A DNA stretch of 51,000 bases from Neocallimastix lanati (nom. inval.) (taxonomy: Eukaryota > Neocallimastigomycota > Neocallimastigomycetes > Neocallimastigales > Neocallimastigaceae). The notes beneath the pieces were generated by a model. The model was not told the origin of the DNA. It made no database searches and saw nothing but the letters and a program-made list of their open reading frames with translations. The stretch lies in contig JACVTC010000052.1 of NCBI GenBank assembly GCA_016946835.1, forward strand, positions 45,001 to 96,000, given 5' to 3'. How positions within the stretch are numbered: the first letter of the stretch is position 1; each line of letters opens with the position of its first letter. A program made the position numbers and the translations under genes. Of this stretch, positions 8,432 through 22,438 are shown in pieces.

Positions 8432-11131
8432 ATCTTTCTTGTTGTTAGTAATAGGAGTATTTATAATTTTATTAATATTATTGTTTTTAATAGATGAAAC
8501 AGGCGAGTCAATTTCTGGTTCCTTACCTTTTCTTGATGAAGAATTATTTTCTTTGGATTCTGTATTTTCTTCATTAGATTCTTCATTAGATTCTTCATTA
8601 GATTCTTCATTAGATTCTTCATTGTATATCAATTTTCCAGAATCATCGTATGTATTTTCATTTTCGTTAGAGTTGATAATTGGTAATTCGTAAATATAAT
8701 TGTCGTTATTAAAAATGTTAGTTGGTAATTTATTGTTGCGTATCTTGGTTGTTAAATTTGATGGAGTTTCTTCATCAAATACTGCTTCTCTTACTAAGTG
8801 AATACTGTAGTCCTTTGAATCCATAATTATATAGCAATTGGATTCAATGCTTATTCCTAAAAATACGCCCTTTTTACTGTTGCTATCAAATTTCATTTTT
8901 CCCTGTGAAAAATCTTTATAGTAGGCATCACAACCAAAAACTTTAATATATTTAAGACTGATCTTTTTGTTATAATAAATTTCATTTGGAATTTTATTTC
9001 CAATTCCTTTATGTGGAGTTATGTTATAAAGTAAATTTGCATATTTGATAGCGTAATCCCAAAACTCACTAGACATTTTGCTCCACTGAATTAAAGTTTT
9101 TGCACAACTTACAATGGTGTAGTTGAATCGTTCAGCAATCCCGTTGTTTTGAGGACTGTTTGGTGGTGAAAATGCTTTTATTATACCGTGTTCCTTGCAG
9201 TAGTTTAGTACCTTTTTATTGTTATATTCAGTACCTTGATCCGAACGAAAAGTTTTAATATTATAGTAGAATTGATTATTTAAGTAAGTAAAGAAATTTG
9301 TAATTGTTCTTGGAACTTCTGATTTGTTTTCCAAGAGGAAGATCCAACTTTTGCGAGTATATTCGTCAATAAAAGTAAGAACATACCTTTTCCCTGAGTA
9401 TGATTTTGAAATAGGACCGATAACATCAGAATGGATTACGTCTAGTGGATGCTTTGCCTTTGGAGTGTCTCCATTATGGGGTTTCCTATTTAATTTGGCA
9501 ATTTTACAATTTAAGCATTCATTAATTTTGACATTGTGGAGTTTTAGATATTTAGTTAAATTGTCGTGATAAAAATGACCAAGTCTTCTATGCCATAGCA
9601 TTTTAGACTGGTCATTTATGTCCATTGTTTCTTCAGGTGAAACGATGTCAATACAATTCTTTAAGTTCGATTTATTCTTCGTAAGTATGTGAATTGTATT
9701 GTTTTTATTGGATTTAAATGTGCCTATGTTAATTGTTCTTTTGTTTTCAAGTGTGGTTTTTAAAGTGAGAAAAACTTTGTCTCTCCTGGATTTAATGTTA
9801 CATTTTAATCCATTCTTCGCAAGTTTAATTCCACTCAGAAGATTCTTGTTATATTGTTTAGAATAGAGGACATTTTCGAATTTAATGTTGTAACCATTAA
9901 TACTTCCTTCATAGGTACCAACCCCGTCAAACTCACAGATTGAATTATTTGCACACTGCATAGAAATCTTTTCTTCTCTAAAGTTTGAGAGGATATCTTT
10001 GTTATTGGTAATGTGCTCTGAAGCACCAGTATCAAAGGTCCAAATCGTTGTATCTTCTGAAGAATTTAATACTAAAGAAATGCATTTATTTTCGTAGTTT
10101 TCTTTAGTGTTCTTTTTTTCTTCTAACGGCTCAAAGCTGTCTAAATTTTTATCATACATGGTCCTAAGTTCTTCTAAGGAAAGTTCTTCATCAGAATTTC
10201 GTTCTTCATATTCGACGTTTGCAATTGATTTTTGGTGGCTATTTTTACCTTTCCTTTTATTGATTTTGGTTTTCTTTTTGTTTGATTGCTTCTTGCCTTT
10301 TTGAATCGATCTGTTCCTGTTTTTGTTGATAAGGTTAAATTTACATTCATCGGTAGTATGTCCAAACATTTTGCACAGGTAACAATAGTTTGTCTCCGGA
10401 CTTGGTTTGGTTTTATTATTTTTCGAACCGTTTGACTCAATGCTGTCAATATTCATGAAGTCACCTTTATCTGTGACGCTTCTATCGAAATTGATAGCAC
10501 TATGCAGGAAAATGTGGAAATTAATCTTGTTGATTGACTCTTCGAGGAAGTCATCAACTGTTTCTGTTCCACTAGGATGAATAAGGTCTCTTAAAACTTT
10601 TGGATAAGACAGATATAAAACCCTGATCTTTTCCCAAGTTCCGAGTTTGATATTGTTCTTATCCATTACTTCAAAGATTTCTTTAATTTGATTAATGATA
10701 TCCTTGCATTCCGAAAGATTTTTGGCTTTTAAAGAATATAACTTCTTCAACCAGTAGTTGAGATCAGCAGTTTTCTTTTTTCCATATAAGACCTTTAATT
10801 TTTCCATAATATCATAGGCGGTGGTAAGATATCTTATGTAGCTCAAAACTTCTTGACTTACATTTTTACTGATAATGGTACTGGCTAAGGCATCTTTGGC
10901 TTCAGCTTCTCTGATATCCTTTTCCAAGTCCTTGATAGCTTTGACGGTTTCGTCGGATTTGGGTTTTCCCTTTTCTTCCTTAAGCTTATCATTTAATTTA
11001 CCGATTACATTCTCATTTACATACTGTAAAATCTTTAAAGATTTGAGAATGTTATTAATAAGGAATTCCCAGTTTTCGAAGTTATCCTTATTGAGAATAT
11101 CTTCGGTTCTTAATTTGGTTTCGTTAGACAT
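8429..11131 (-). CDS. Copia Gag-protease-integrase polyprotein (900 aa)
   Basis: This is the first open part of the copia polyprotein. Residues 1-240 are a UBN2/Gag-like nucleocapsid region. A CCHC zinc knuckle (CX2CX4HX4C) spans 250-263, followed by a Lys-rich stretch. The aspartic protease active site is DTG at 367-369 (WTFDTGASEH). The GAG-pre-integrase HHCC zinc site is H514, H519, C539, C542. The integrase core triad is D569, D631 and E667, with 35 residues between the last two, as in the DD35E family. The C-terminal part contains a short (NEES)n repeat at about 838-855 and ends NNKKD at a TAG. The frame stays open for 90 codons beyond the TAG into the RT segment, so this is one polyprotein cut by a nonsense codon. 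Alternatively it could be read by stop-codon readthrough, although that is not usual at the integrase/RT junction. Confidence 0.9.
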   Translation of the reverse strand: MSNETKLRTEDILNKDNFENWEFLINNILKSLKILQYVNENVIGKLNDKLKEEKGKPKSDETVKAIKDLEKDIREAEAKDALASTIISKNVSQEVLSYIRYLTTAYDIMEKLKVLYGKKKTADLNYWLKKLYSLKAKNLSECKDIINQIKEIFEVMDKNNIKLGTWEKIRVLYLSYPKVLRDLIHPSGTETVDDFLEESINKINFHIFLHSAINFDRSVTDKGDFMNIDSIESNGSKNNKTKPSPETNYCYLCKMFGHTTDECKFNLINKNRNRSIQKGKKQSNKKKTKINKRKGKNSHQKSIANVEYEERNSDEELSLEELRTMYDKNLDSFEPLEEKKNTKENYENKCISLVLNSSEDTTIWTFDTGASEHITNNKDILSNFREEKISMQCANNSICEFDGVGTYEGSINGYNIKFENVLYSKQYNKNLLSGIKLAKNGLKCNIKSRRDKVFLTLKTTLENKRTINIGTFKSNKNNTIHILTKNKSNLKNCIDIVSPEETMDINDQSKMLWHRRLGHFYHDNLTKYLKLHNVKINECLNCKIAKLNRKPHNGDTPKAKHPLDVIHSDVIGPISKSYSGKRYVLTFIDEYTRKSWIFLLENKSEVPRTITNFFTYLNNQFYYNIKTFRSDQGTEYNNKKVLNYCKEHGIIKAFSPPNSPQNNGIAERFNYTIVSCAKTLIQWSKMSSEFWDYAIKYANLLYNITPHKGIGNKIPNEIYYNKKISLKYIKVFGCDAYYKDFSQGKMKFDSNSKKGVFLGISIESNCYIIMDSKDYSIHLVREAVFDEETPSNLTTKIRNNKLPTNIFNNDNYIYELPIINSNENENTYDDSGKLIYNEESNEESNEESNEESNEENTESKENNSSSRKGKEPEIDSPVSSIKNNNINKIINTPITNNKKD
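8572..8623 (-). repeat. 12-bp in-frame minisatellite (NEES)n inside the copia ORF
   Basis: The + strand shows four to five copies of ttcattagattc, coding Asn-Glu-Glu-Ser on the minus strand. It lies in the acidic linker between integrase and RT, where copy-number change would be tolerated. Confidence 0.85.
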
Positions 11132-11345
11132 GTCGTGGATAGTATAAGAGGATGAGACTCTTAATCTTTTATTTATAAAATATTTTATTGATTAAAGTTT
11201 ATTTATTTTAATGTGAGTAATTACTTGATTTTTAAAATTTATGAGATTACATTTGTATTTATACTATTTGTGGCTAAATAAAAATATAACGAGAAATTAT
11301 TACATAATATATTTCATTGTATTAGCTTAACAACGAGTTCGTTGT

Positions 11346-11677
11346 ATTATAAAAATATCTTTTAATTTATTTAATACACATAAATTATTTTAATATGAAT
11401 TTAATATATTTTTCTTTGTATTCTAACAATTTATTTATTACTTATTTATTTATTTATTTATTTTTATTCATTTATTTATTTTTATTCATTTATTTATTTT
11501 TATTCATTTATTTATTTTTATTCATTTATTTATTTATTTTTATTTTTATTTATTTTTTTATTTATTAATTTATTTTATAAAAACTATTAAAATTTTTAAA
11601 TTTAAGATTTTAACATTCATATATATATTAATAATTAAAATTTATTTTTATTTTAAATTTTTAATAATACATAGAGA

Positions 11678-11716
<39 letters not shown>

Positions 11717-12006
11717 GTACAAAAAAATTTTGGTTCCATTTTTTTAGTTCCATATTTTTTATATATAAAAGAGATGTAAATGCTGGAATTATTTATAATG
11801 GGGTATTATTATTATTATTTTTTTTTTGAAAAAACCTTAAATAAATTCATATAATTCTATGTTCAATATTTCTCCTTAATAAATAACATAAAAATTTAAA
11901 AATTTAAAATACTATAATAATTTTTCATTTTTAAAATATACTAACTATATTAATAACTAAGATCAAATTAATTAAAAAAAAAAAAAAAAAAAAAAATTCA
12001 AAAAAT
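11346..12006. other. AT-rich intergenic DNA upstream of the ankyrin gene
   Basis: Contains the 18-bp tandem repeat described separately, an (AT)n stretch around 11684-11710 and an A run at 11974-11996 just before the ankyrin ATG. No coding sequence is seen. The promoter of the ankyrin gene must lie here, but I cannot point to a core element. Confidence 0.7.
11453..11524. repeat. 18-bp tandem repeat, four perfect units
   Basis: Four consecutive identical copies of tttatttatttttattca, followed by degenerate TTTA/TTTTTA units. Confidence 0.9.
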
Positions 12007-12954
12007 ATGGAAAAAGAACTTATACTTGCAACTGAGCAAAACTGTTTTCAAAAAGTTAAAATTATTTTATATTATTCCAATGAAAATAAAACTGTTTTAA
12101 ATATAAATGAAAAAGACAAAATTGGATGTTATCCATTGATAAATGCTACTTGGAATAATAATATTGAAATGGCTCAAATATTAATAGAATATGCCAATAA
12201 AAATAATATTATTTTGAAAATTAATGAAAAAAATAAATGTGGAGATAGTCCATTTATATTTGCTACTTGGAATAATAACATTAAAATGGCTCAATTATTA
12301 ATAAATTATGCTAATAAAAATGATATTGTTTTGGAAATAAATGAAAAAAATGAAAACGGTGAAAATCCAATATTTTGGGCAATAGATTGTAATAATCTTG
12401 AAATGTTTAAGTTATTGGTTGAATATGCAGCAGAAAAAGAACTCAAAATAATCATCAATGAAAAAGATATTAAAGAAATAATTTCAAAAAATTTAGTTTA
12501 TGCAAATTTAAAAGATATTTCAAAAATTAATTTTGAAATCATAAAATTAATATATTTATATAGAAATAAAAAGATAATAGAGGTAATATTTAGTGAAAAT
12601 AGTTACATTTTAGAAAAAATATTTGAATATTTGGAAAATGAAAAAAGAAAGAATGAGAGAATAGAAAATGAAAATAAAATTTTGAGAAAACAATTGAAAA
12701 AAGAAAGAAAGGCAAGGAGAAATAATATAATGAAGAGAAAAAATACTAAAAGAGATGATAAGGATACATTTTTAACCTATGAATGTCAACAAGGTAATAT
12801 TAAAGAAGTAAAGAAATTAATTCACTGTGGAATGGATATCAACATGAAAAATAAAGATGGTGATACTCCATTATTAATTGCATGTAAAGCTGGCAATATA
12901 GAATTAGTGAAATGCTTATTAAACTATAAAGAAGATAAGGTTATAATTTCATAA
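12007..12954 (+). CDS. Ankyrin-repeat protein with central coiled coil (315 aa)
   Basis: Probable intracellular ankyrin-repeat scaffold. The exact partner is unknown. N-terminal ankyrin repeats (about 36-145) follow the pattern YPLINATWNNNIEMAQILIEYA / SPFIFATWNNNIKMAQLLINYA / NPIFWAIDCNNLEMFKLLVEYA, separated by Asn/Lys/Ile linkers ending in INEK. A degenerate section (about 150-200) is followed by a charged, probably coiled-coil helix (about 205-248: LENEKRKNERIENENKILRK and onward). Two more repeats (about 253-306: QQGNIKEVKKLIHCGMDIN, then DGDTPLLIACKAGNIELVKC) end shortly before the stop. Family members usually carry longer repeat arrays, so the C-terminus may be truncated. The ATG follows an A-rich leader and is the first in frame. 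No intron is needed. The repeat style is typical of anaerobic gut fungi (from knowledge of the family). The function is not inferable. Confidence 0.85.
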   Translation: MEKELILATEQNCFQKVKIILYYSNENKTVLNINEKDKIGCYPLINATWNNNIEMAQILIEYANKNNIILKINEKNKCGDSPFIFATWNNNIKMAQLLINYANKNDIVLEINEKNENGENPIFWAIDCNNLEMFKLLVEYAAEKELKIIINEKDIKEIISKNLVYANLKDISKINFEIIKLIYLYRNKKIIEVIFSENSYILEKIFEYLENEKRKNERIENENKILRKQLKKERKARRNNIMKRKNTKRDDKDTFLTYECQQGNIKEVKKLIHCGMDINMKNKDGDTPLLIACKAGNIELVKCLLNYKEDKVIIS

Positions 12955-13572
12955 AATGTATTATTAATATAACTATATAATTATAATACTCAAAAAAATT
13001 ATAATGGAAAGATTTATTAGATACTTTCCTCTTTATCAAAATGCATATACCTAATATATTAGATTATAAAAAAAAAAATTTAACTTCTATAATATTTTTA
13101 TATCCATAATTTAACATATTATTAAGTCATGTTAAGTTAGAAATAAAATTAAAAAAATAAAAAAAAAAAATATAATTTTAATATTTATATATATAGATAT
13201 ATATATATATTCATTTCTAAATGTTTATTAATTTTTTTCCACCAGCTATTTCTATATATTTATATATTTATATATTTATATATTTATATATTTATATATT
13301 TATTTATTCATTCATTCATTTTATTTTTTATTTATTTTTTATTTTTATTTTTTTTTTTTTTATTTTTATTTTTATTTTTATTTTTATTTTTATTATATTT
13401 GTCAAAATTAATAATAAAATGAAATAATACCTCCTATTATTATGAATGATTGTAAAAATTATTATATTAAAAAGATATTTATTGAATTTGGAGTATGTAT
13501 ATATAATAAATTATTTTATTAATAATGCTTTATATATTTAATAATGTCTTAAAAAAATATATAAATATAGTG

Positions 13573-13628
<56 letters not shown>

Positions 13629-13668
13629 TTTTGTTTTGTTTTTTGTTTTTTGTTTTTTAATTTTTTTC

Positions 13669-13708
<40 letters not shown>

Positions 13709-13982
13709 TATACATTTAAATCTTATTTTATCTATAAATTTATAATTTTTATAACAAATGCAATTAATACAAAAATTCTTATTAGAAATTTAAAGTTCTT
13801 TGGAGAAATATGATTATCTTATACATAATTAGAATAATAAATATAATAAATATAAAGCAGAAATTAGTTTATTATTAAAATAGAAATAAAAATAAATTGT
13901 AGTAAATAATTAAATTTTATTATTGTTTATATTTAATAAAAATAAAACGAATAAAAAATAAAAAATAAATAAATAAATATAA

Positions 13983-14013
<31 letters not shown>

Positions 14014-14034
14014 TTTTATCATTCAATTATTCAA
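12955..14034. other. AT-rich intergenic DNA between convergent ankyrin and LRR genes
   Basis: Holds TATATTTA and TTTTTA repeats (13250-13400), a 53-base T run at 13575-13627 followed by GTTTT units, and (TA)n tracts (about 13687-13711 and 13984-14010). It is the shared 3' flank of two convergent genes. I find no convincing extra exon of the LRR gene in it. Confidence 0.7.
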
Positions 14035-17358
<3,324 letters not shown>

Positions 17359-17629
17359 ATTAAACTAATATATATATATATATTTATATTAATTTATTAT
17401 TTAATATAATCTTTAAAAATATAAATCTTTTATATCAACATATTATATATTTCTCTTAATAAAAATAATTTATTTTTATACCTAAATAATAATTTTATCA
17501 TAATTAAATAAATATTAATATTTTAAAAATATTATTTAAAATTAATTTTAGAAAAAAAAAAAAAAACAGATAATTATATTTGATATTTTAAATAATAATA
17601 AATTATGTTGAGAATATTGTATAAAAATG

Positions 17630-17736
17630 AAAAAAAAATTCTAAAATAAAAAAAAAAAATTCTAAAATAAAAAAAAAAAATTCTAAAATAAAAAAAAAAA
17701 ATTCTAAAATAAAAAAAAAATTCTAAAATAAAAAAA
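17630..17736. repeat. About 20-bp minisatellite, five units
   Basis: The word ttctaaaata starts at 17639, 17659, 17679, 17702 and 17721, with A-run spacers. Unit length varies only through the A run (20, 20, 23, 19). Confidence 0.9.
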
Positions 17737-17786
17737 TTAAGTAAATAAATAAATATTTATCTAGAAAATATATATATATTTTAAAT

Positions 17787-17852
<66 letters not shown>

Positions 17853-18139
17853 AATATTAATACTAATTTAAAATTTATTATAATAAATATATTTATATAG
17901 ATTTATATGTATGTTAAATATTTAATATTAATTTTTGTAGTTTTCTTTAATTTTTACTTTTTTTTACACTCTTTTTGGTATTTTAACTATATCTATATTG
18001 TTATTTAATTATAATATTAAACTTTAAAGAATAAAAGTAAAATAAAATAGTAGTAAATAATAGCAATATAATATTATACTTCTATAAAAGAATTAAAAAA
18101 AATGTTTGATTGATATTTGATAAATACTTAAAATACTTA

Positions 18140-18202
<63 letters not shown>

Positions 18203-19485
18203 AACTAAATAAATATAAAATTAATCATGGGAAATAAAAATATTGAAATTATAATAAATATTATTATTCTTTTTATTATTATTATTATTAAACATTAAAT
18301 ACATATTTTTTATATTCATTTACTAACAAGAGAAAGAGAATTTCTCTTCTTTTTTTTTTAAATATGATAAAAATTTTAAATTTTAAATTAAATAATAATA
18401 AAATTAAATTTAATTTTTATTTATTTTTATTTTATTAATTTAATTTTTGGTTGTACAATTATTATAAATTATATAAATTATAAATGTTATAAATTAAAAA
18501 AAATTTTAAAAAAAAAAAAAAAAAAAAACTATATTATAATTATTTTTATATTTAATATTTATTATAATTATTTATTATAATTATTTATTTATTTATTATT
18601 TATTTATTTATTATTTATTTATTTATTTATTTATTTATTATTTTTATTTTTTATTTTTTCTTTATATTTTTTTTTTTTTTTTGGAAATATTTTTTTATTA
18701 TACTATTATTAAAGTTCATAAACATTTTAATATTATAAAAAAAATATATATTTTTTTTTTTGAAAATTAGTTTTCATAATTTCATTTTATTCCAATCTAA
18801 TCTCCATTCCAATCAAATATTTCTTTGAAAAAAAAATTTCACAAATCAAAGAAAAAAATGTATTCTAAGCCTTTATAATAAAATATAAAAAAATTTTTTT
18901 TTTTTTTTAAATTTCTTTCATGATAATTATAAAGAAATTTTAATTTCATTGTTGGTAATTAAATAATAATATATCAATATTTTTAAAATATATCAAACTT
19001 ATAAACTTAAGTATATATTATAAAAATAAAATATATATGGATATACATTTAAAAATAAAAAAATTGTTAAGTATTCTATAATTATTATTAATTAAATATT
19101 ATCATATATAAGAAAAGATAAGAAACAATAATTTAATGAAATCAATAAAAATAAGAAAATAAATATTAAAGCTGTAAGTATAAATAATATATATTTTAAA
19201 AAAATAACAATTCTAAATATAACTATAGTTATTATTATCTTTATTTTTAAATTTTAATTTATTAAAAACAACCTATATTCTTTTTCATTCTCCGATTAAA
19301 ATCAACCTATTTAAAAATAGATAAAAATAGAGAGTTATAAAAAATAGTAAAGAAAAAAAATTAAAAAATTAAAAAATTTTTAATAATTTACTATTTCTAA
19401 ATTTTATTAAAAATTAATAAATTATTAAAGATTTTAATTAAAAAATTATAAAATTTTTATTTCTACTTTTAATTTTATATTAATA

Positions 19486-19530
<45 letters not shown>

Positions 19531-19895
19531 GTTACATAAAAAATAACTATTTAAAATAATAAAACTCCTTTCTAAAATTTTATAAATGAATATATGAATA
19601 TATTACCTAATATAAATTCAATTAAATATTTTTTTATTAATGTTTTTTTTTTTAATTAACTTATTTATTAATTTATATATTTATTTATTTATTTAATAAT
19701 TAATTTAGTTATAATAATTTATTTATTAACTTATTTATTTAGTTAATAGTTTATTTTATTAATTTATTTATAATATTTATTTATTTATTTATTTATTTAT
19801 TAATTTATTTATTTATTAATTTATTTATTTATTATTATAAAAATTTAATAAATATTTTTTTAATTCCAAATTTTAAATAATAGCAAATAAAAATC

Positions 19896-20049
<154 letters not shown>

Positions 20050-20265
20050 TATTATTTATTATTTATTATTTATTAATATTATTTACTATTATTATTTATT
20101 ATCATTATTACTATTATAATTATTACTATTACTATTATTGTTGTTTAATTTTTTATTATTATTTTTTAGTATTATTATATTTTATTATAATTTAATATCA
20201 TTAATATATTATTAAAAAGTTTTATTATTATATTGTTTTACTCTAACCACTACTGCAAGTATTTG

Positions 20266-20305
<40 letters not shown>

Positions 20306-20525
20306 AGATTTATAAAAAACTTTATTAATTAAAATATTCATTAGAAAATCTAAAACTTAAAAATTAAATAATAGTAAAAATAAAAAATAGTAATAAAAAT
20401 AAAAGAATTAATTTTAAAATAAAATAAAATAAAATATTTATTAGTAAATATAATTAGTATATCTTTTTGATTTTTTTCTTAAATCAATATAAAAAAAAAA
20501 TATCATATAATAAAAAATTTCCTCA

Positions 20526-21458
20526 ATGTTGATTGAAAATAAAAATTATTATTTTTATCATGTTTTATATTCATTTTTATTATATATTTCGGCATATCCC
20601 ATGTCAATAAATATAAGAAATGATTTTATTCCTTTGAAAGTTTCTGATTCCGGAGAAAAAGTAAAATTAGTTCAAGAAAAATTAATTTCTTTAAATTATT
20701 ATTGCGGTCCTAATGGTGCAGATGGCTACTTTAGCAATTCTACTGAAAATTGTATTAAAGAATTTCAATTCAATAATGGTCTTAATGTCACTGGAGAATT
20801 CGAAGAATTCACGTTTAATAGTTTATTCTCGAATGATCCTATTGAATCCATTAATAAAAATATAACTTCTATTTCTAGTAACAATCCATGTTCCATAGAA
20901 AATGTTGTTAATTCTTATCAAAATCATAAACTTATCTATAGAAGAAGAAGAGATTTTCATTCTAATAATCTCATAGAGAATAATATACCAGTCGAAGTTT
21001 CAGTTTCAGCTGATATAAATGATTTTTTGGATCAAATGGCAAGTTTATATAAATTTACAGTTGAAATTACCAATGGGGTGAGAACGAATTCTCCAAATGG
21101 AAATGATTTAGAAATCTGTTATATTGATAGTCATGTAGTTTTATCTTGCTATTGTCATGGATCAGAAAAACATTTCGCATTGGCTTTCGGTGATGAAATG
21201 AGTAAAAGTTTATATGCTCGTCCCGGGGAAGTTGCTTGTATAAAGGATAAAAGATCATTTATAAGTTCATGGGATCACTGCGAATCTGGAGTATATATTG
21301 AAGAAGAAGATGCTGACTTAGAAACTGAGAAAAAAGAGAAAAGTTTTAAAAAGAAAAGAACATGGCTTTGGATATTAATTATTGGAGGTGCTATCTGTTT
21401 ATTATTAATATTGATTGGCTGTCCCATATTATATTGTATAATAAAAAATAGAGATTAG
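20526..21458 (+). CDS. Type I membrane protein with peptidoglycan-binding domain and possible D,D-peptidase-like fold (310 aa)
   Basis: The N-terminus holds a hydrophobic segment (about 8-24) suited to a signal peptide. Residues 36-101 fit PG_binding_1: SGEKVKLVQEKLISLNYYCG, then DGYFSNSTENCIKEFQFNNG and a GEFEEFTFNSL end. This is the fold bacterial wall hydrolases use to hold peptidoglycan. C60 and C76 are extra and could pair. A basic RRRRD site (139-143) could be a processing site. Residues 155-258 carry VEITNGVRT, H216 and D223 spaced seven apart, and WDH (249-251), which recalls the zinc ligands and SGYR strand of M15/Hedgehog-type D,D-peptidases. This is an inference; the SxH motif is imperfect. 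An acidic/Lys stretch precedes a single transmembrane helix (about 280-306) and a short KNRD tail. It is intronless and probably of bacterial origin by transfer. It may bind rumen bacteria or wall fragments. The start is the first ATG; M26 is an alternative that would lose the signal. Confidence 0.8.
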   Translation: MLIENKNYYFYHVLYSFLLYISAYPMSINIRNDFIPLKVSDSGEKVKLVQEKLISLNYYCGPNGADGYFSNSTENCIKEFQFNNGLNVTGEFEEFTFNSLFSNDPIESINKNITSISSNNPCSIENVVNSYQNHKLIYRRRRDFHSNNLIENNIPVEVSVSADINDFLDQMASLYKFTVEITNGVRTNSPNGNDLEICYIDSHVVLSCYCHGSEKHFALAFGDEMSKSLYARPGEVACIKDKRSFISSWDHCESGVYIEEEDADLETEKKEKSFKKKRTWLWILIIGGAICLLLILIGCPILYCIIKNRD

Positions 21459-22051
21459 TGTGACTAAAAAAGTTTTGTTTTATTGATTAAAAAACATTGA
21501 ATATGATATCAGTACTATAGCTTTTTAGAATTATATATCACATAATTTTATATTTTGCAATAAATATATATAAATATATGAAAAATATTTTAACAACTAT
21601 AAACTTTAAATCTAAATTTTATTTTATTTTCATATAAATAATGTTTTCTTAATTTATATACGTATATTTATTAATATTTATTAATATTTTTATTTATAAT
21701 AAATTGATTTGTATAATTTTATTAATACAAATAAAAATTAATTTAAACATCGCAATATCAAAAATATTAAGAGGACTACATCTGTTTATATAAATTTAAT
21801 AATGAAATATAAATTAGTTCTTATATTTAAAGAAAGAAAAAAATTAAAATAAAAAAAAAAAAGAAGTTATAAAAAATAAATTATAAAACAATAAAAGTAT
21901 GTTAAATATTACTTATTGTTATAAATAATTAAATATGTTAATAAAAACTTATTAAAAAAAAAATTAGCAAAAATCCAATTTTAATAAAAAATAATTATAA
22001 TAATAATAATAAATCAAACAATTCACAAATTATAATTTCATAATTGAATTT

Positions 22052-22088
<37 letters not shown>

Positions 22089-22391
22089 TTGATTTAAAAT
22101 ATATTTAAATTAATAAGTTATATTCATTTATATTTTATAAATATTTATCAAAAATAAATATACTATTTAGATTGTTTTTTATTAGGTGATACAATTTAAA
22201 TGGTAGTACAGATTTATTTTTTTTTAAATCAAACATAATAAATAAAAAATTTTATATTATTTTAAATATAATAAATTATTCTTATTATTATTATTTAATC
22301 AAAACTAAAACACACAATTATTTAGAATTGGATTATATAATTTTTATCTCTATTTATTTATTAATTATTTTAATTTTACAATATTATTAAT

Positions 22392-22438
22392 ATAATCTGA
22401 ATTTTCTTTTTATTTTATAGAAATAAAATTCAGATTAT
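22392..22438. repeat. 14-bp perfect hairpin
   Basis: ataatctgaatttt (22392-22405) pairs exactly with aaaattcagattat (22425-22438) across a 19-base loop. The stem is of mixed sequence, not just (AT)n, so chance pairing is less likely than for most palindromes here. Confidence 0.75.

Larger units (their letters stand above)
6557..11345 (-). mobile_element. Ty1/copia (Pseudoviridae-type) retrotransposon, defective
   Basis: The minus strand carries the copia domain order: Gag, zinc knuckle, aspartic protease, integrase, reverse transcriptase, RNase H. The Gag-integrase part (11131-8429) and the RT part (to 6557) share one frame, interrupted only by a TAG at 8431-8429. Integrase before RT defines copia, as opposed to gypsy. 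The RNase H C-terminus is lost and no 3' LTR copy is seen, so the copy is truncated. Upstream of the Gag ATG, 11132-11345 may be 5' LTR or leader: it has a TATA-like TATAAATAC on the minus strand at 11256-11265, a TGTTAAGC that could be an LTR start at 11332, and the palindrome acaacgagttcgttgt at 11330-11345. LTR borders and a target-site duplication could not be fixed. Confidence 0.9.

Noticed and set aside
11453-11524. CRISPR-like regular repeat
   Set aside because: The 18-bp units are directly adjacent with no unique spacers, and the host is a eukaryote.
13575-13715. Poly-Phe and poly-Lys frames over the 53-base T run
   Set aside because: Pure homopolymer translation. It may at most be relevant to transcription ends of the convergent genes.
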